A stretch of 64,000 nucleotides of DNA, taken from assembly GCF_013359945.1 (NCBI RefSeq), contig NZ_JABWCS010000217.1, positions 62,001-126,000 of the forward strand. The letters run 5' to 3'. A program made the translations under genes and the position numbers. The number at the start of each line of letters is the position of its first letter. Positions within the stretch are counted from its first letter, which is position 1. Below the pieces are notes generated by a model. It was given only the letters and a program-made list of their open reading frames with translations, made no database searches and was not told where the DNA came from. Of this stretch, positions 10,501 through 17,222 are shown piece by piece. This DNA comes from Paenibacillus agri (GTDB lineage Bacteria; Bacillota; Bacilli; Paenibacillales; Paenibacillaceae).

Positions 10501-10756
10501 ACTTCATATCCGGATCACCCATCTGGATCGTTCCACACTTGTAGAAGTAAGTGATAATGGTAAAGGGATGGAGCAAGACAGAGTGACTGCGTTGTTAAAT
10601 CCTTCTCTGAAGGGTAAAGGTGGTATCGGATTGTCCAATACAAACCGGCGTTTGACGCAGTTATATGGGCAAGGGCTGTCTATTCACAGCAGACCTGAAG
10701 AAGGAACCACGGTGTCCTTTGTCATACCGGATCGTGGGGATAAGCTAAAGGATTAA
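7598..10756 (+). CDS. hybrid sensor histidine kinase with two kinase modules and a receiver
   Basis: A 1052-residue protein. After a membrane anchor (about residues 20-42) comes an extracellular sugar-binding-like 7TMR-DISM domain (about 50-205), a 7TM block (about 208-420), HisKA with H453 in ANTSHELRTP, HATPase with GRGIGLGLSICK, a receiver with phosphoacceptor D769 in LIADVMMPHMSG, and a LytS/YesM-type kinase module with QIHPHFLFNTLN (H858, H860) and its own ATPase (DNGKGM, GIGLSN). The start is uncertain: 7598 has a purine-rich stretch too close to it, and ATGs at 7628, 7631 and 7637 are alternatives. No response regulator gene is adjacent. Signal unknown. Confidence 0.88.
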   Translation: MSPLYRILVIMMYMRNNTVLKNIATILLFITVLFGFRIAWLSVFTTSDSPPVVNGVLDLRGQDLEKADLFKLNGEWKFYPSKFVYHKDIAALQNQSHTLKVPGDWSGALANSQGSSYGYGTYQLRILVDPLRQPVSLWIKQIQTSSAVEINGVDSARVGDLAISDKAYKPKTSSYTAPYFAEGTTEIEVLIRAANFDHPYKGGIEGPVFFGSQDKVDSVRFISMGFQALTAIILLLHVLYAFILFLFSPEERVLLLVGLMTLSVAVIILFRNDSVLFLLTPFNYTWALKIRLISSMWQLFFIMLVFRKFIAAPTNNKGVYLFTAAISLYTVFLLVSPARWVSESIHLGVFNFFLFSPFIWLIYIMGIMLFRKQKDKDVVFMLLSAAGIISNLLWNIWGSLLVYYPIDIIAAIVGFSAYWFKKYFQNATENAQLNEQLKKADKLKDQFLANTSHELRTPLHGIMNIAQNVVTKENEKLYESSRKDMELLITISRRMSHMLGDLLDVARLQEHRITLHQEPLQIQSVVPGVIGMLKFMIEGKPVQLTMNLPDTTPPVLADEKRLVQVLYNLVHNALKYTEEGTISISTEVQHGRAIIHVSDTGVGMNKETQARIFRPYEQGAHGISDGRGIGLGLSICKQLVELHGGTLTVRSEIGKGSVFSFDLPLADSFNQQTVTPAAALYPITDAAKEQLAEWIFPEHEWSGLDIPMQIPPLLTKKKVNILAVDDDPVNLNVLMGILSTEPYTITTANSAREVLELLDKEQWDLLIADVMMPHMSGYELTQKVREHYSLSELPVLLLTARSQPADIYTGFLSGANDYVTKPVDAVELRYRIRALTELKQSINERLRIEAAYLQAQIHPHFLFNTLNSIMALSDLDTQKMQQLVGAFTSFLRISFDFLNTGELVELSHELDLVKAYLHIEQERFSDRLTIEWEVEPDISGLQVPPLSIQPLVENAVKHGLLSRNVGGTLHIRITHLDRSTLVEVSDNGKGMEQDRVTALLNPSLKGKGGIGLSNTNRRLTQLYGQGLSIHSRPEEGTTVSFVIPDRGDKLKD

Positions 10757-10811
10757 CTTAAATGTACGATTTGATCGATTTACATTGTTATCTATAGGAG
10801 GTTTCATTCAC

Positions 10812-11330
10812 ATGGCAGTATTCATTAATGAACAAATAAGGGCATCAGAGGTCGATCTCACTGGAATCCGAGGCGAGAAGCTTGGCATTGTCTCCACAAA
10901 AGAGGCGCTGGCTATGGCCCGCTCAGCCGGGGCAGACCTGGTGTGTACCTCGCTAATGAGTAGTCCTCCCCCTTGCAGCCTGATGGCAAAAGGAAAAGCC
11001 AAAGCGGCCGCGCAGAAGGAATCGTCAGCGGTACGCAAGGGTGATGCCGGACGAGCTGCCGGGAAGGGCAGTAAGGAGAAGGTTAAAGAGCTGCGCTTCA
11101 CCGCTCATATCGAAGAGCATGATTACGACACCAAGCTACGCCAGGCCGATAAGCATCTGCGGTCCGGCAAGCCGGTACAATTGGTCGTAAAGGCCTCCGG
11201 CGCAAAAGAAGCTGCGGCCGCCAAGACTGTGATAGAACGACTAGTGGCGGATCTGAAAGAGGCCGGAGTAAAGGATACTGGCATCCAGACCGGCGGCAAA
11301 GGCTCGCAGGTGAAGCTAAATCCCCGCTGA
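10812..11330 (+). CDS. divergent translation initiation factor IF-3 paralogue
   Basis: A 172-residue protein with the IF-3 layout. The N-domain (residues 1-62) reads INEQIRASEVDL, GEKLGIVSTKEALAMA and PPPCSLMAKGK, matching INEEIRxxEVxL, LGIVSTREAL and PPVCRIMDYGK. A lysine- and alanine-rich linker (about 60-92) is longer than usual. The C-domain starts at VKELRFTAHIEEHDYDTKL. Family role: IF-3 binds the 30S subunit and checks initiator tRNA and start codon. Here rpmI and rplT, usual partners of infC, are absent, so this is an extra copy. Start chosen at ATG 10812, nine bases after AGGAGGT (10796-10802). It lies 55 bases after the hybrid kinase. Confidence 0.85.
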   Translation: MAVFINEQIRASEVDLTGIRGEKLGIVSTKEALAMARSAGADLVCTSLMSSPPPCSLMAKGKAKAAAQKESSAVRKGDAGRAAGKGSKEKVKELRFTAHIEEHDYDTKLRQADKHLRSGKPVQLVVKASGAKEAAAAKTVIERLVADLKEAGVKDTGIQTGGKGSQVKLNPR

Positions 11331-11369
11331 TCCTCAAACAAAAATACTAATCAGCCGCATAACCAGACC

Positions 11370-11426
11370 ACGAACGAAAAGCATCCGTCACACTTTTTAT
11401 AGTGAAACAGGATGCTTTTCGTTCGT
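11370..11426. terminator. bidirectional terminator-like hairpin
   Basis: Two 17-base arms, ACGAACGAAAAGCATCC (11370-11386) and its exact complement (11410-11426), enclose a 23-base loop that itself pairs CACT with AGTG. It lies between the convergent IF-3 paralogue and the esterase. There is no clean terminal T-run, so efficiency is uncertain. Confidence 0.65.
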
Positions 11427-11519
11427 TTAGAGATCCTTCAGTTGGAGTGATTCCTATGGACAGCCCGTGTAGTGATTCCAACTTTGTTGTATCGTGTTTA
11501 TTCTCTCTATAATTTTTAT

Positions 11520-12458
11520 TTAAGGATGAAGCGCTCTTGCCAGTGCGTCTACATAACTATTGCTGACGCGCTGGCTTATTTCCGCTTGCGGAACCATCAC
11601 TTCAAAGCTGTGGAAGGTACCGGGATAAAGGTGAAATTCGACGTCTACACCCGCTTGGGCAAGGCGCGTCACATATTCGATCGTCTCATCCCGGAACAGA
11701 TCGAGTTGTCCTACGCACGTATAGGTCGGTGGCAGCCCCGCCAAGCTTTCCGCTCTCGACGGCACCGCATATGGGGACAACCCGCTGTCTTCAGTACGAT
11801 TGCCCTGGTACATGTTCCAGGCCGTCAAATTGTTTGTTCGGTTCCACGTTGCGTTATCGGCCGTAATTTCATGACTTGACGCCGTAATATTCCGGTCGTC
11901 AATCATCGGATACAGCGGCATTTGGAAGATGAGGGCCGGACCGCCTTTGTCGCGAGCCATTAAAGCAAGCGCTGCGGTCAGACCGCCGCCCCCGCTTGCA
12001 CCAGCAATTGCGACTCGATCCAAGTCGATGCCCAGCAGTTCAGCTTCGTCCGTCATCCATGTCAAGGCGGTATAACAGTCATCGATAGCAGCTGGGTAGG
12101 GGTGCTCGGGAGCAAGCCGATAATCGACCGATACGACAACGCATTTAGCCGCCTGCACGAAACGTTCGCACAAAGCGTCGTCCATATCAGGATGCCCCAT
12201 TACGTAGCCTCCCCCGTGAATCCATAGCAAGGCTGGAAGCTTGGCGCCAGTTCGCTGGGCAGGTTCGTAGATTTTGACTAACATCTCACCCGCTACACTC
12301 GGAATCATCCGGCTTGTCGTGTGTACGTGCTCTGATTTCTCAATGGGAGGACCCGTTAAATAGCTTCTGCTTAGCTCTAAATTTTCCTCCAGTTGAAAAC
12401 CAGGAAATTCTGCTAATACCGACCTTAATTCTGGCAATACCCGACTTTCAAAATCCAT
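11520..12458 (-). CDS. alpha/beta hydrolase, HSL-type esterase
   Basis: A 312-residue carboxylesterase-like protein. It has the oxyanion motif HGGGYVMG, the nucleophile region GASGGG (GDSAGG in most relatives), the DYRLAPEHPYPAAIDD block before it, and a late D...H pair (GQLDLFRDE, YPGTFHSFE), completing the Ser-Asp-His triad of the hormone-sensitive-lipase family. The start is placed at ATG 12458 because a TAGGAGTGG ribosome binding site lies just upstream; the longer frame has none. It follows the flavin monooxygenase gene by 22 bases and is very likely in its operon, controlled by the TetR protein. Confidence 0.87.
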   Translation of the reverse strand: MDFESRVLPELRSVLAEFPGFQLEENLELSRSYLTGPPIEKSEHVHTTSRMIPSVAGEMLVKIYEPAQRTGAKLPALLWIHGGGYVMGHPDMDDALCERFVQAAKCVVVSVDYRLAPEHPYPAAIDDCYTALTWMTDEAELLGIDLDRVAIAGASGGGGLTAALALMARDKGGPALIFQMPLYPMIDDRNITASSHEITADNATWNRTNNLTAWNMYQGNRTEDSGLSPYAVPSRAESLAGLPPTYTCVGQLDLFRDETIEYVTRLAQAGVDVEFHLYPGTFHSFEVMVPQAEISQRVSNSYVDALARALHP

Positions 12459-12480
12459 TCGAACCACTCCTATAATTGAA

Positions 12481-13542
12481 TTATGATCTTTTCTCCGTCT
12501 CAACTTCCCATTTGGTTATTTCCTCCCGAACCCGGGGTGCTACTTCTGTTCCCAACAGCTCAATGGCTCTCATCACTTCTGCATGCGGCATCGTGCTTAA
12601 AGGAACATATAGCATAAAACGTGTAACGCCTACATTTTTGCGAAGGTGAATAATCTTCTGGGCAACAGTCTCGGGATCGCCGACATACAGTGCACCTTCA
12701 AAGCTGCGCGCGGCATCGTAGCTGGAACGATCATAATGCCCCCAGCCGCGTTCCTTACCTAATCTATTCATACCTGCCATGGTAGAAGGAAAAAAAGTAT
12801 CTGCAGCTCGTTCAGTATTCTCTCCAACAAATCCTATCGAGTGCGCCCCAACCTTAAGCCGTGATTCGTCATGACCAGCGTGCGCTGCTGCCATCTTATA
12901 AAGCTGCACGAGCGGTGCAAAATCCGTCGGTTTTCCACCAATGATCGCCAGCATCAGCGGCAGTCCTAACAGACCTGCACGGATAGCAGACTCCTGTCTG
13001 CCCCCACTGCCAATCCATATCGGCAAAGAATTCTGAACGGGCCGCGGATACACGCCCAAATGGTTAATCGCCGGCCGATGCCCGCCCTTCCAGGTTACTT
13101 TTTCGGACTCCCGTATTTTAAGAAGCAATTCCAAATGTTCTTCAAAAAGCTCATCATAGTCATTCAAGTCATAGCCAAACAGCGGAAAAGATTCAATAAA
13201 GGAACCCCGGCCCGCTATAATCTCCGCACGTCCATTTGAAATGCCATCCAGCGTAGCAAAATCCTGAAAAACGCGCACTGGATCAACTGAAGAGAGCACC
13301 GTCACTGCACTGGTCAGCCGAATCCGCTTCGTCTGAGATGCAGCCGCAGACAGCACAAGTGCTGGTGAAGATGCCGCATAATCCTTACGATGATGCTCAC
13401 CTACGCCAAACACATCAAGTCCCACTTGATCAGCAAGGACAATTTCCTCCACAACTTCACGCAATCGCTGTGCATGACTCATCACTTCACCAGTCTGAGT
13501 GTCCGGCTTTGTTTCTACAAACGAAGTAATACCTATCTCCAT
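12481..13542 (-). CDS. LLM class flavin-dependent oxidoreductase
   Basis: A 353-residue luciferase-like monooxygenase. It shows IVLADQVGLDVFGVGEHHR, LTSAVTVLSSVDPVRVFQDFATLDGISNGRAE split over the central barrel, and a C-terminal PETVAQKIIHL helix. These enzymes use FMNH2 from a partner reductase and oxygen to oxidise small organics; no reductase is next to it. The start is set at ATG 13542 with AGGAG nine bases upstream; a GTG at 13548 is too close to that site. It is first in an operon with the esterase and divergent from the TetR gene. Confidence 0.88.
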   Translation of the reverse strand: MEIGITSFVETKPDTQTGEVMSHAQRLREVVEEIVLADQVGLDVFGVGEHHRKDYAASSPALVLSAAASQTKRIRLTSAVTVLSSVDPVRVFQDFATLDGISNGRAEIIAGRGSFIESFPLFGYDLNDYDELFEEHLELLLKIRESEKVTWKGGHRPAINHLGVYPRPVQNSLPIWIGSGGRQESAIRAGLLGLPLMLAIIGGKPTDFAPLVQLYKMAAAHAGHDESRLKVGAHSIGFVGENTERAADTFFPSTMAGMNRLGKERGWGHYDRSSYDAARSFEGALYVGDPETVAQKIIHLRKNVGVTRFMLYVPLSTMPHAEVMRAIELLGTEVAPRVREEITKWEVETEKRS

Positions 13543-13652
13543 ACTCACTCTCTCCTATTCCATAGCTTTCTCTGTCAGCATTATTCCGGTTCTTTTCAAG
13601 CAGGTTGATATGTATGCCCTATTTCCATGAACTTTAAATATCGATAAAATAT

Positions 13653-13668
13653 CATACTAATCGGTATG
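13653..13668. promoter_or_regulatory. putative TetR operator, left site
   Basis: CATAC and GTATG flank a TAATCG centre. The same layout recurs at 13783-13800 with arms ACGTAC/GTACGT and a TATTCG centre, so both carry the core TAC-TAxTCG-GTA. This site lies just downstream of the predicted minus-strand promoter of the LLM/esterase operon, where a bound repressor would block transcription. Confidence 0.6.
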
Positions 13669-13681
13669 TTATTTACCAGTT

Positions 13682-13711
13682 AATATAAATGCAAAAAACG
13701 AGAATTGTCAA
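13682..13711 (-). promoter_or_regulatory. predicted sigma-A promoter of LLM/esterase operon
   Basis: On the minus strand a TTGACA -35 (13711-13706) and a TATATT -10 (13687-13682) are separated by 18 bases. Transcription would start near 13675, right before the left TetR-type operator. Confidence 0.6.
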
Positions 13712-13749
13712 GGAATATTGTGAAAACATCTTATTGATCCGACCTGAAT

Positions 13750-13778
13750 TTGACATTATACACGGATAATTATAAAAT
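13750..13778 (+). promoter_or_regulatory. predicted sigma-A promoter of the TetR gene
   Basis: TTGACA (13750-13755) and TAAAAT (13773-13778) are separated by 17 bases. The right-hand operator starts five bases after the -10, so the TetR gene is probably autoregulated. Confidence 0.65.
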
Positions 13779-13782
13779 AATA

Positions 13783-13800
13783 ACGTACTATTCGGTACGT
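13783..13800. promoter_or_regulatory. putative TetR operator, right site
   Basis: Perfect 6-base arms ACGTAC and GTACGT flank TATTCG. It covers the expected transcription start of the TetR gene and shares its core with the site at 13653-13668. Confidence 0.62.
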
Positions 13801-13879
13801 ATATAAAGGCCACTAGCCGTTGCATATGACTTGAATCATTGAGCAATTAAAAAAACAAGAGTAACGAGAGGTATTGATT

Positions 13880-14461
13880 ATGGGACGAATCCGCGAATTT
13901 GACGAAGAAAAAGTATTAGATGCAGCTATGCAACTATTTTGGGAGAAGGGATATGAAGCTACCTCATTAAGCGATTTAACTTCCAGAATGGGAATCCAAC
14001 GACCCAGTATATACTCAGCTTTTGGAGGCAAAGAAGAATTGTTCGAAGCCGCGCTACGCAAATACACGAAGTCCCGTGCTTCTCTTATCCGAACCAGACT
14101 TCAAAGCAATCCATCTGTAAAAGAAGCATTTCATACTTTTTTTGAAAGTGTGGTTGATGATGAGTATGCAGAAAGCCCTAGAAAAGGATGCTTTTGCATC
14201 AATACAATGGTTGAACTTGCACCTCATGATGAGAAATTCGAAATTCTTACAAGGGAACATCAAATGTTCCTAGCGGTCATATTTCAAGAAACCATTGAAC
14301 GAGGCATACAATCAGGCGAGCTCGAAAGCGGGTTAAATGCGAAGGCTGTATCACAGGCGCTAATCATATCGTTAATTGGGTTAACCGTAATGTTGAAGTC
14401 TCGTCCAGAACGATCATTTATTGATAATTCGATAGAGGTGACACTTACACTCCTTAAGTAA
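13880..14461 (+). CDS. TetR/AcrR family transcriptional regulator
   Basis: A 193-residue repressor of normal length. The N-terminal HTH (residues 8-55) reads EEKVLDAAMQLFWEKGYEAT, then SLSDLTSRMGI and PSIYSAFGGKEELF. The C-terminal part (about 60-193) is the ligand-binding dimer domain with GCFCINTMVEL, as in the C-terminal domain of several regulators of oxidative or xenobiotic genes. ATG 13880 is used rather than the upstream TTG, because GAGAGG lies seven bases before it. It is divergent from the LLM/esterase operon, and two similar palindromes lie in the shared intergenic region. Confidence 0.9.
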   Translation: MGRIREFDEEKVLDAAMQLFWEKGYEATSLSDLTSRMGIQRPSIYSAFGGKEELFEAALRKYTKSRASLIRTRLQSNPSVKEAFHTFFESVVDDEYAESPRKGCFCINTMVELAPHDEKFEILTREHQMFLAVIFQETIERGIQSGELESGLNAKAVSQALIISLIGLTVMLKSRPERSFIDNSIEVTLTLLK

Positions 14462-14519
14462 TTCGGAATTTCTTAAATAACCAATCCACTCTTCTAAAAC
14501 TGGAGATACAACACGAAAA

Positions 14520-14568
14520 AGCCCCATTGGCGTTCCGGACCTTTAACATCCGGTCGCTCAATGAGGCT
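14520..14568. repeat. hairpin repeat copy 1, terminator of the SpxH operon
   Basis: Outer arms AGCCCCATTG and CAATGAGGCT enclose inner TCCGGAC and ATCCGG arms. On the minus strand the stem is followed by CTTTTTCG, so it can terminate the RidA-SpxH transcript. A closely similar element with the same nested arms lies at 27750-27800. Confidence 0.7.
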
Positions 14569-14584
14569 GACAATCTAAGAAAAT

Positions 14585-15517
14585 CTAATTTACATTTCTC
14601 CAGAAAAATCCGAATTTCACAGGAACGCACTCGACTAGCCCTGCTTGCTCCAAACGCTGCAATTCAGCCAAAGTCTCTTCTCTCGAACCATCGAGCATGA
14701 TACGGATTTCCTCAGTACCCAGGAAATTGTATTTCTGCAGCAACTGTTTAGCCGTGTATACCTTTTGATTCGGTTGCAAAGCGTCTTTGGCCACCTTGTT
14801 CAGCGCTTCAACATAATGTTGATAAGGACGATAGCCGGATACTCTGGCACCCTGTCCTTCTTCATCAACGATGAGAATCGTCGGGAAACCTCTAACCCCT
14901 AATTCCGCACCCTCTTCAATCTCTTGATAGAACAGCTCTGCCGTTGCAGGATCATGATAACTGCGTTTGAATCGTTCCGTATCTAAACCGACATCAATGG
15001 ACGCCTGGATAAGGGCTTCTTCCTTGGCAATGTTGACCTTCTCCAGGAACACCATCTCCCGAAGACGTCTCAAGTAGGCGTCCGCCTGTTCCTTCCCTTG
15101 TAGCTGGGCCGCTTTGAACGCGATTGAAGGCGGGTAAGAGGAATGAAGCGGATCCTCCAGCCAAACATCACCGTCCATAGACATGCCGGACTGTTCGGCA
15201 ATTTCTTCCCAATGATGAGCCACATCAGATGGCTTGGAAATGCCATTACCTCCATCGGAGAAATGCTCCCATCCCGGCAGCAGCCCGCCCATCCGGTATT
15301 CAATCGTCAGCAGCGGGGCATATTCCTCCTCTAGCTTACGGATATACGGCTCCAGCGCCCAGCAAGCAGAACAGATCGGATCGGTATAATAGATAACTCT
15401 GAATTTACGTACGGGTGCTAGCTCGACCTTGACCATCTCATAATCTTGTCCGTCTTCATGCTCAGAACACAGCCCTGTTTCGAGATCACAGGAGATCATT
15501 TTATTGTTCTCCGCCAT
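14585..15517 (-). CDS. SpxH (YjbH)-like DsbA-family ClpXP adaptor
   Basis: A 310-residue protein. The N-terminus has ISCDLETGLC and a thioredoxin-fold start IYYTDPICSACWALEP, with a CxxC motif; MGGLLPGW, SSYPPSIAFKA and the cis-proline region GVRGFPTILIV follow. This pattern fits SpxH, which in Bacillus delivers the stress regulator Spx to ClpXP; a plain DsbA-like oxidoreductase is the alternative. The ATG at 15517 is chosen because the longer GTG start lies inside the GGGGGG ribosome binding stretch. It begins one base after the RidA stop codon, so translation is coupled. Confidence 0.8.
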   Translation of the reverse strand: MAENNKMISCDLETGLCSEHEDGQDYEMVKVELAPVRKFRVIYYTDPICSACWALEPYIRKLEEEYAPLLTIEYRMGGLLPGWEHFSDGGNGISKPSDVAHHWEEIAEQSGMSMDGDVWLEDPLHSSYPPSIAFKAAQLQGKEQADAYLRRLREMVFLEKVNIAKEEALIQASIDVGLDTERFKRSYHDPATAELFYQEIEEGAELGVRGFPTILIVDEEGQGARVSGYRPYQHYVEALNKVAKDALQPNQKVYTAKQLLQKYNFLGTEEIRIMLDGSREETLAELQRLEQAGLVECVPVKFGFFWRNVN

Positions 15518-15518
15518 T

Positions 15519-15935
15519 TCAATTCCCCCCACTTAACAGAGGGAGACTTGTCCCTCCCTTGTATGCGATACATTCAATTTCAACAAGTGCGTCTTTGGGT
15601 AATTTGGCGATTTGGACAGCCGCCCGTGCCGGTAGAATTTCACCTGTGAAATAACTGCCATAAATCTCATTAACCGTTGCAAAATCATCCATACTGCTAA
15701 GGAAAATCGTGGTTTTTACGACCTCTTCCAGACTTACAGCAGCTGCTTCGAGCACTGCCTTGAGATTATCCAGTACGCGATGGGTCTGTGATGTAATTCC
15801 GCCGCTAACCATCAGACCCGTCTGCGGATCAAGCGGGATTTGCCCGGAAACAAATAGGAAATCTCCAGCCAAGACAGCTTGTGAGTAGGGCCCAATAGCT
15901 TGAGGGGCATGCGGAGTGCTCACTTGTGTTTTCAT
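15519..15935 (-). CDS. RidA family enamine/imine deaminase
   Basis: A 138-residue protein with the Rid core: PQAIGPYSQAV, FVSGQIPLDPQTG, a central TTIFLSSMDDF and the late ILPARAAVQIAKLPKDALVEIE, which carries the arginine and glutamate of active RidA. RidA hydrolyses reactive enamines such as 2-aminoacrylate released by PLP enzymes. The aminotransferase on the opposite side of this cluster is a plausible source of such intermediates. A tandem AAAGGAGA site precedes the start. A second, diverged Rid protein is at 22417-22818. Confidence 0.92.
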   Translation of the reverse strand: MKTQVSTPHAPQAIGPYSQAVLAGDFLFVSGQIPLDPQTGLMVSGGITSQTHRVLDNLKAVLEAAAVSLEEVVKTTIFLSSMDDFATVNEIYGSYFTGEILPARAAVQIAKLPKDALVEIECIAYKGGTSLPLLSGGN

Positions 15936-15966
15936 GAAAAAAATCTCCTTTAGTAGTTAGAGTTAA

Positions 15967-16614
15967 TTAGAGTTCTTTGAGATAGCGATAGATCGTCTGA
16001 TCTGAAGTTTCGAGTCGTTGGGCCACCTCGGAGACAGCTCCCTTTAATAGAAAGACTCCTTTATCATTAAGATCCTTTACGATTTCTTTCTTCTCATCAA
16101 TCATCAAACGGGAGACCTCCAGTTTGTATTTATGAATTGCTTCCGTAATAAAATTATGTAGCAATTCTTCCATGGAGTTCGTGAACAATTCTTTTTCCGG
16201 TCCGGTAGGATCTTCTTGCTCTTCCGGTTCCATTAATAGATCCTTGATTAGCATTTGGGCTTGCTTCAGCGCCGTAGTATCCACATTTACACATAACATA
16301 GCAATCACATTCTTATCCTCATCCTTGATAAAGAAGGTGGACGAACGCAGCATTTGATCTTTACCTGTAACTTTTCCGGGGTAGTTGGCAATAAACGCCT
16401 TGGTTTCATATTCCTTGTCATGAATAATCTGAAGAGCAAAATCGGTTATTGTTCCTCCAACCTGTCTTTCAGTAATATGATTGTTGCTAATGGCTACAAT
16501 AGAGCTTTCAAGTTGACGAAGATCATGTAAAATAACCTCACAATTCTTCCCGCAAATACTCGCGATAAACTCCACCATAGGTTTATATGAGTTAATAATT
16601 TCATCGGGTGACAA
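15967..16614 (-). CDS. YheO/DauR-like PAS-HTH transcriptional regulator
   Basis: About 215 residues. The N-terminal YheO-like PAS domain (about 10-120) has FIASICGKNCEVILHDL, AISNNHIT and MLRSSTFFIKDEDKNVIAMLCVN in pieces; the C-terminal HTH (about 165-215) ends with EVAQRLETSDQTIYRYLKEL. DauR in Pseudomonas represses D-arginine use, so an amino-acid-derived effector is likely here. The TTG at 16614 is chosen because AAAGGAGAGG lies seven bases upstream; the longer ATG frame from 16701 would overlap the NTF2-like gene and lacks a site. It sits between RidA and NTF2 genes in one operon. Confidence 0.8.
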   Translation of the reverse strand: MSPDEIINSYKPMVEFIASICGKNCEVILHDLRQLESSIVAISNNHITERQVGGTITDFALQIIHDKEYETKAFIANYPGKVTGKDQMLRSSTFFIKDEDKNVIAMLCVNVDTTALKQAQMLIKDLLMEPEEQEDPTGPEKELFTNSMEELLHNFITEAIHKYKLEVSRLMIDEKKEIVKDLNDKGVFLLKGAVSEVAQRLETSDQTIYRYLKEL

Positions 16615-16660
16615 AAAAACCTCTCCTTTATCCAATGTCCCTCCATAGGAGGGGCCAGCT

Positions 16661-17044
16661 TTATGCCTGCAATGCCCATTCCAAACCATGAGGATTATCA
16701 ATAATTAATACCCACGTACCATCCGGCTGACGGCGAACGACATCAGAGGACTGACCTTGAACCCGGACCTCACCGCTTAACGGGTCCTTCATAGTCCACT
16801 TCGAAATGACAAGTGCCGTATCTTCAAATTCCAGCACCTTCTTAGGCGTCAGCTCAAAATCAAGATTGAGTTCTATCATTTGACTAAGTCCTTCACGGAC
16901 AGCATTCCATCCCTTTACGACAACACCCGGCTGGGCCACAAATACAGCTTCAGGATCATACAACGTCAGTAGCTTGTCCAGGTCACCTGTCGGAAATAAT
17001 CTATTAATTCCTTCTAGTACCTCAATCGGTGTATTTGCTGCCAA
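16661..17044 (-). CDS. SnoaL/NTF2-like fold protein (SgcJ/EcaC type)
   Basis: A 127-residue protein with the cone-shaped NTF2 pattern: IEVLEGINRLFPTGDLDKLLTLYDPEAVF at the start, a central GWNAVREGLSQMI helix, and strands VLEFEDTALVISKW and WVLIIDNPHG. Members include small isomerases, hydrolases and binding proteins, so the role is open. It is the first gene of the minus-strand operon, preceded by an AGGAGGTGCC ribosome binding site and by a promoter that overlaps the divergent aminotransferase promoter. Confidence 0.82.
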   Translation of the reverse strand: MAANTPIEVLEGINRLFPTGDLDKLLTLYDPEAVFVAQPGVVVKGWNAVREGLSQMIELNLDFELTPKKVLEFEDTALVISKWTMKDPLSGEVRVQGQSSDVVRRQPDGTWVLIIDNPHGLEWALQA

Positions 17045-17086
17045 AATGGCACCTCCTAAAAATAGCTTAAATTTTATAATAATAAT

Positions 17087-17126
17087 AATTTATCATGTTG
17101 ACATTTTTTTATCAAGTGGTTATGAT
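17087..17126. promoter_or_regulatory. overlapping divergent sigma-A promoters
   Basis: On the plus strand TTGACA (17098-17103) and TATGAT (17121-17126) are 17 bases apart and drive the aminotransferase. On the minus strand TTGATA (17115-17110) and TAAATT (17092-17087) are also 17 bases apart and drive the NTF2-like operon. Their -35 boxes lie inside each other, so the two polymerases must compete. Confidence 0.65.
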
Positions 17127-17139
17127 TTGGACTAACAAT

Positions 17140-17193
17140 ACATGAAACGAAACATGACACATAAAACGAATTGAGTCATGTAATGTTACATGA
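17140..17193. promoter_or_regulatory. ACATGA half-site array with palindrome
   Basis: ACATGA occurs at 17140-17145, 17152-17157 and 17188-17193, and its complement TCATGT at 17176-17181 and, over the -35 box, at 17093-17098. The last pair forms an 18-base palindrome TCATGTAA-TG-TTACATGA (17176-17193). Pairs are spaced 12 bases apart. This is a likely operator of the YheO/DauR-like regulator, as inference. Confidence 0.55.
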
Positions 17194-17222
17194 AATTATA
17201 AATCGATGGGTGGGAGCGTAAA

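Noticed and set aside
13549..13879. Possible small gene in the divergent LLM/TetR gap
   Set aside because: Only very short frames without ribosome sites were seen; the gap is explained by two promoters and two operators.
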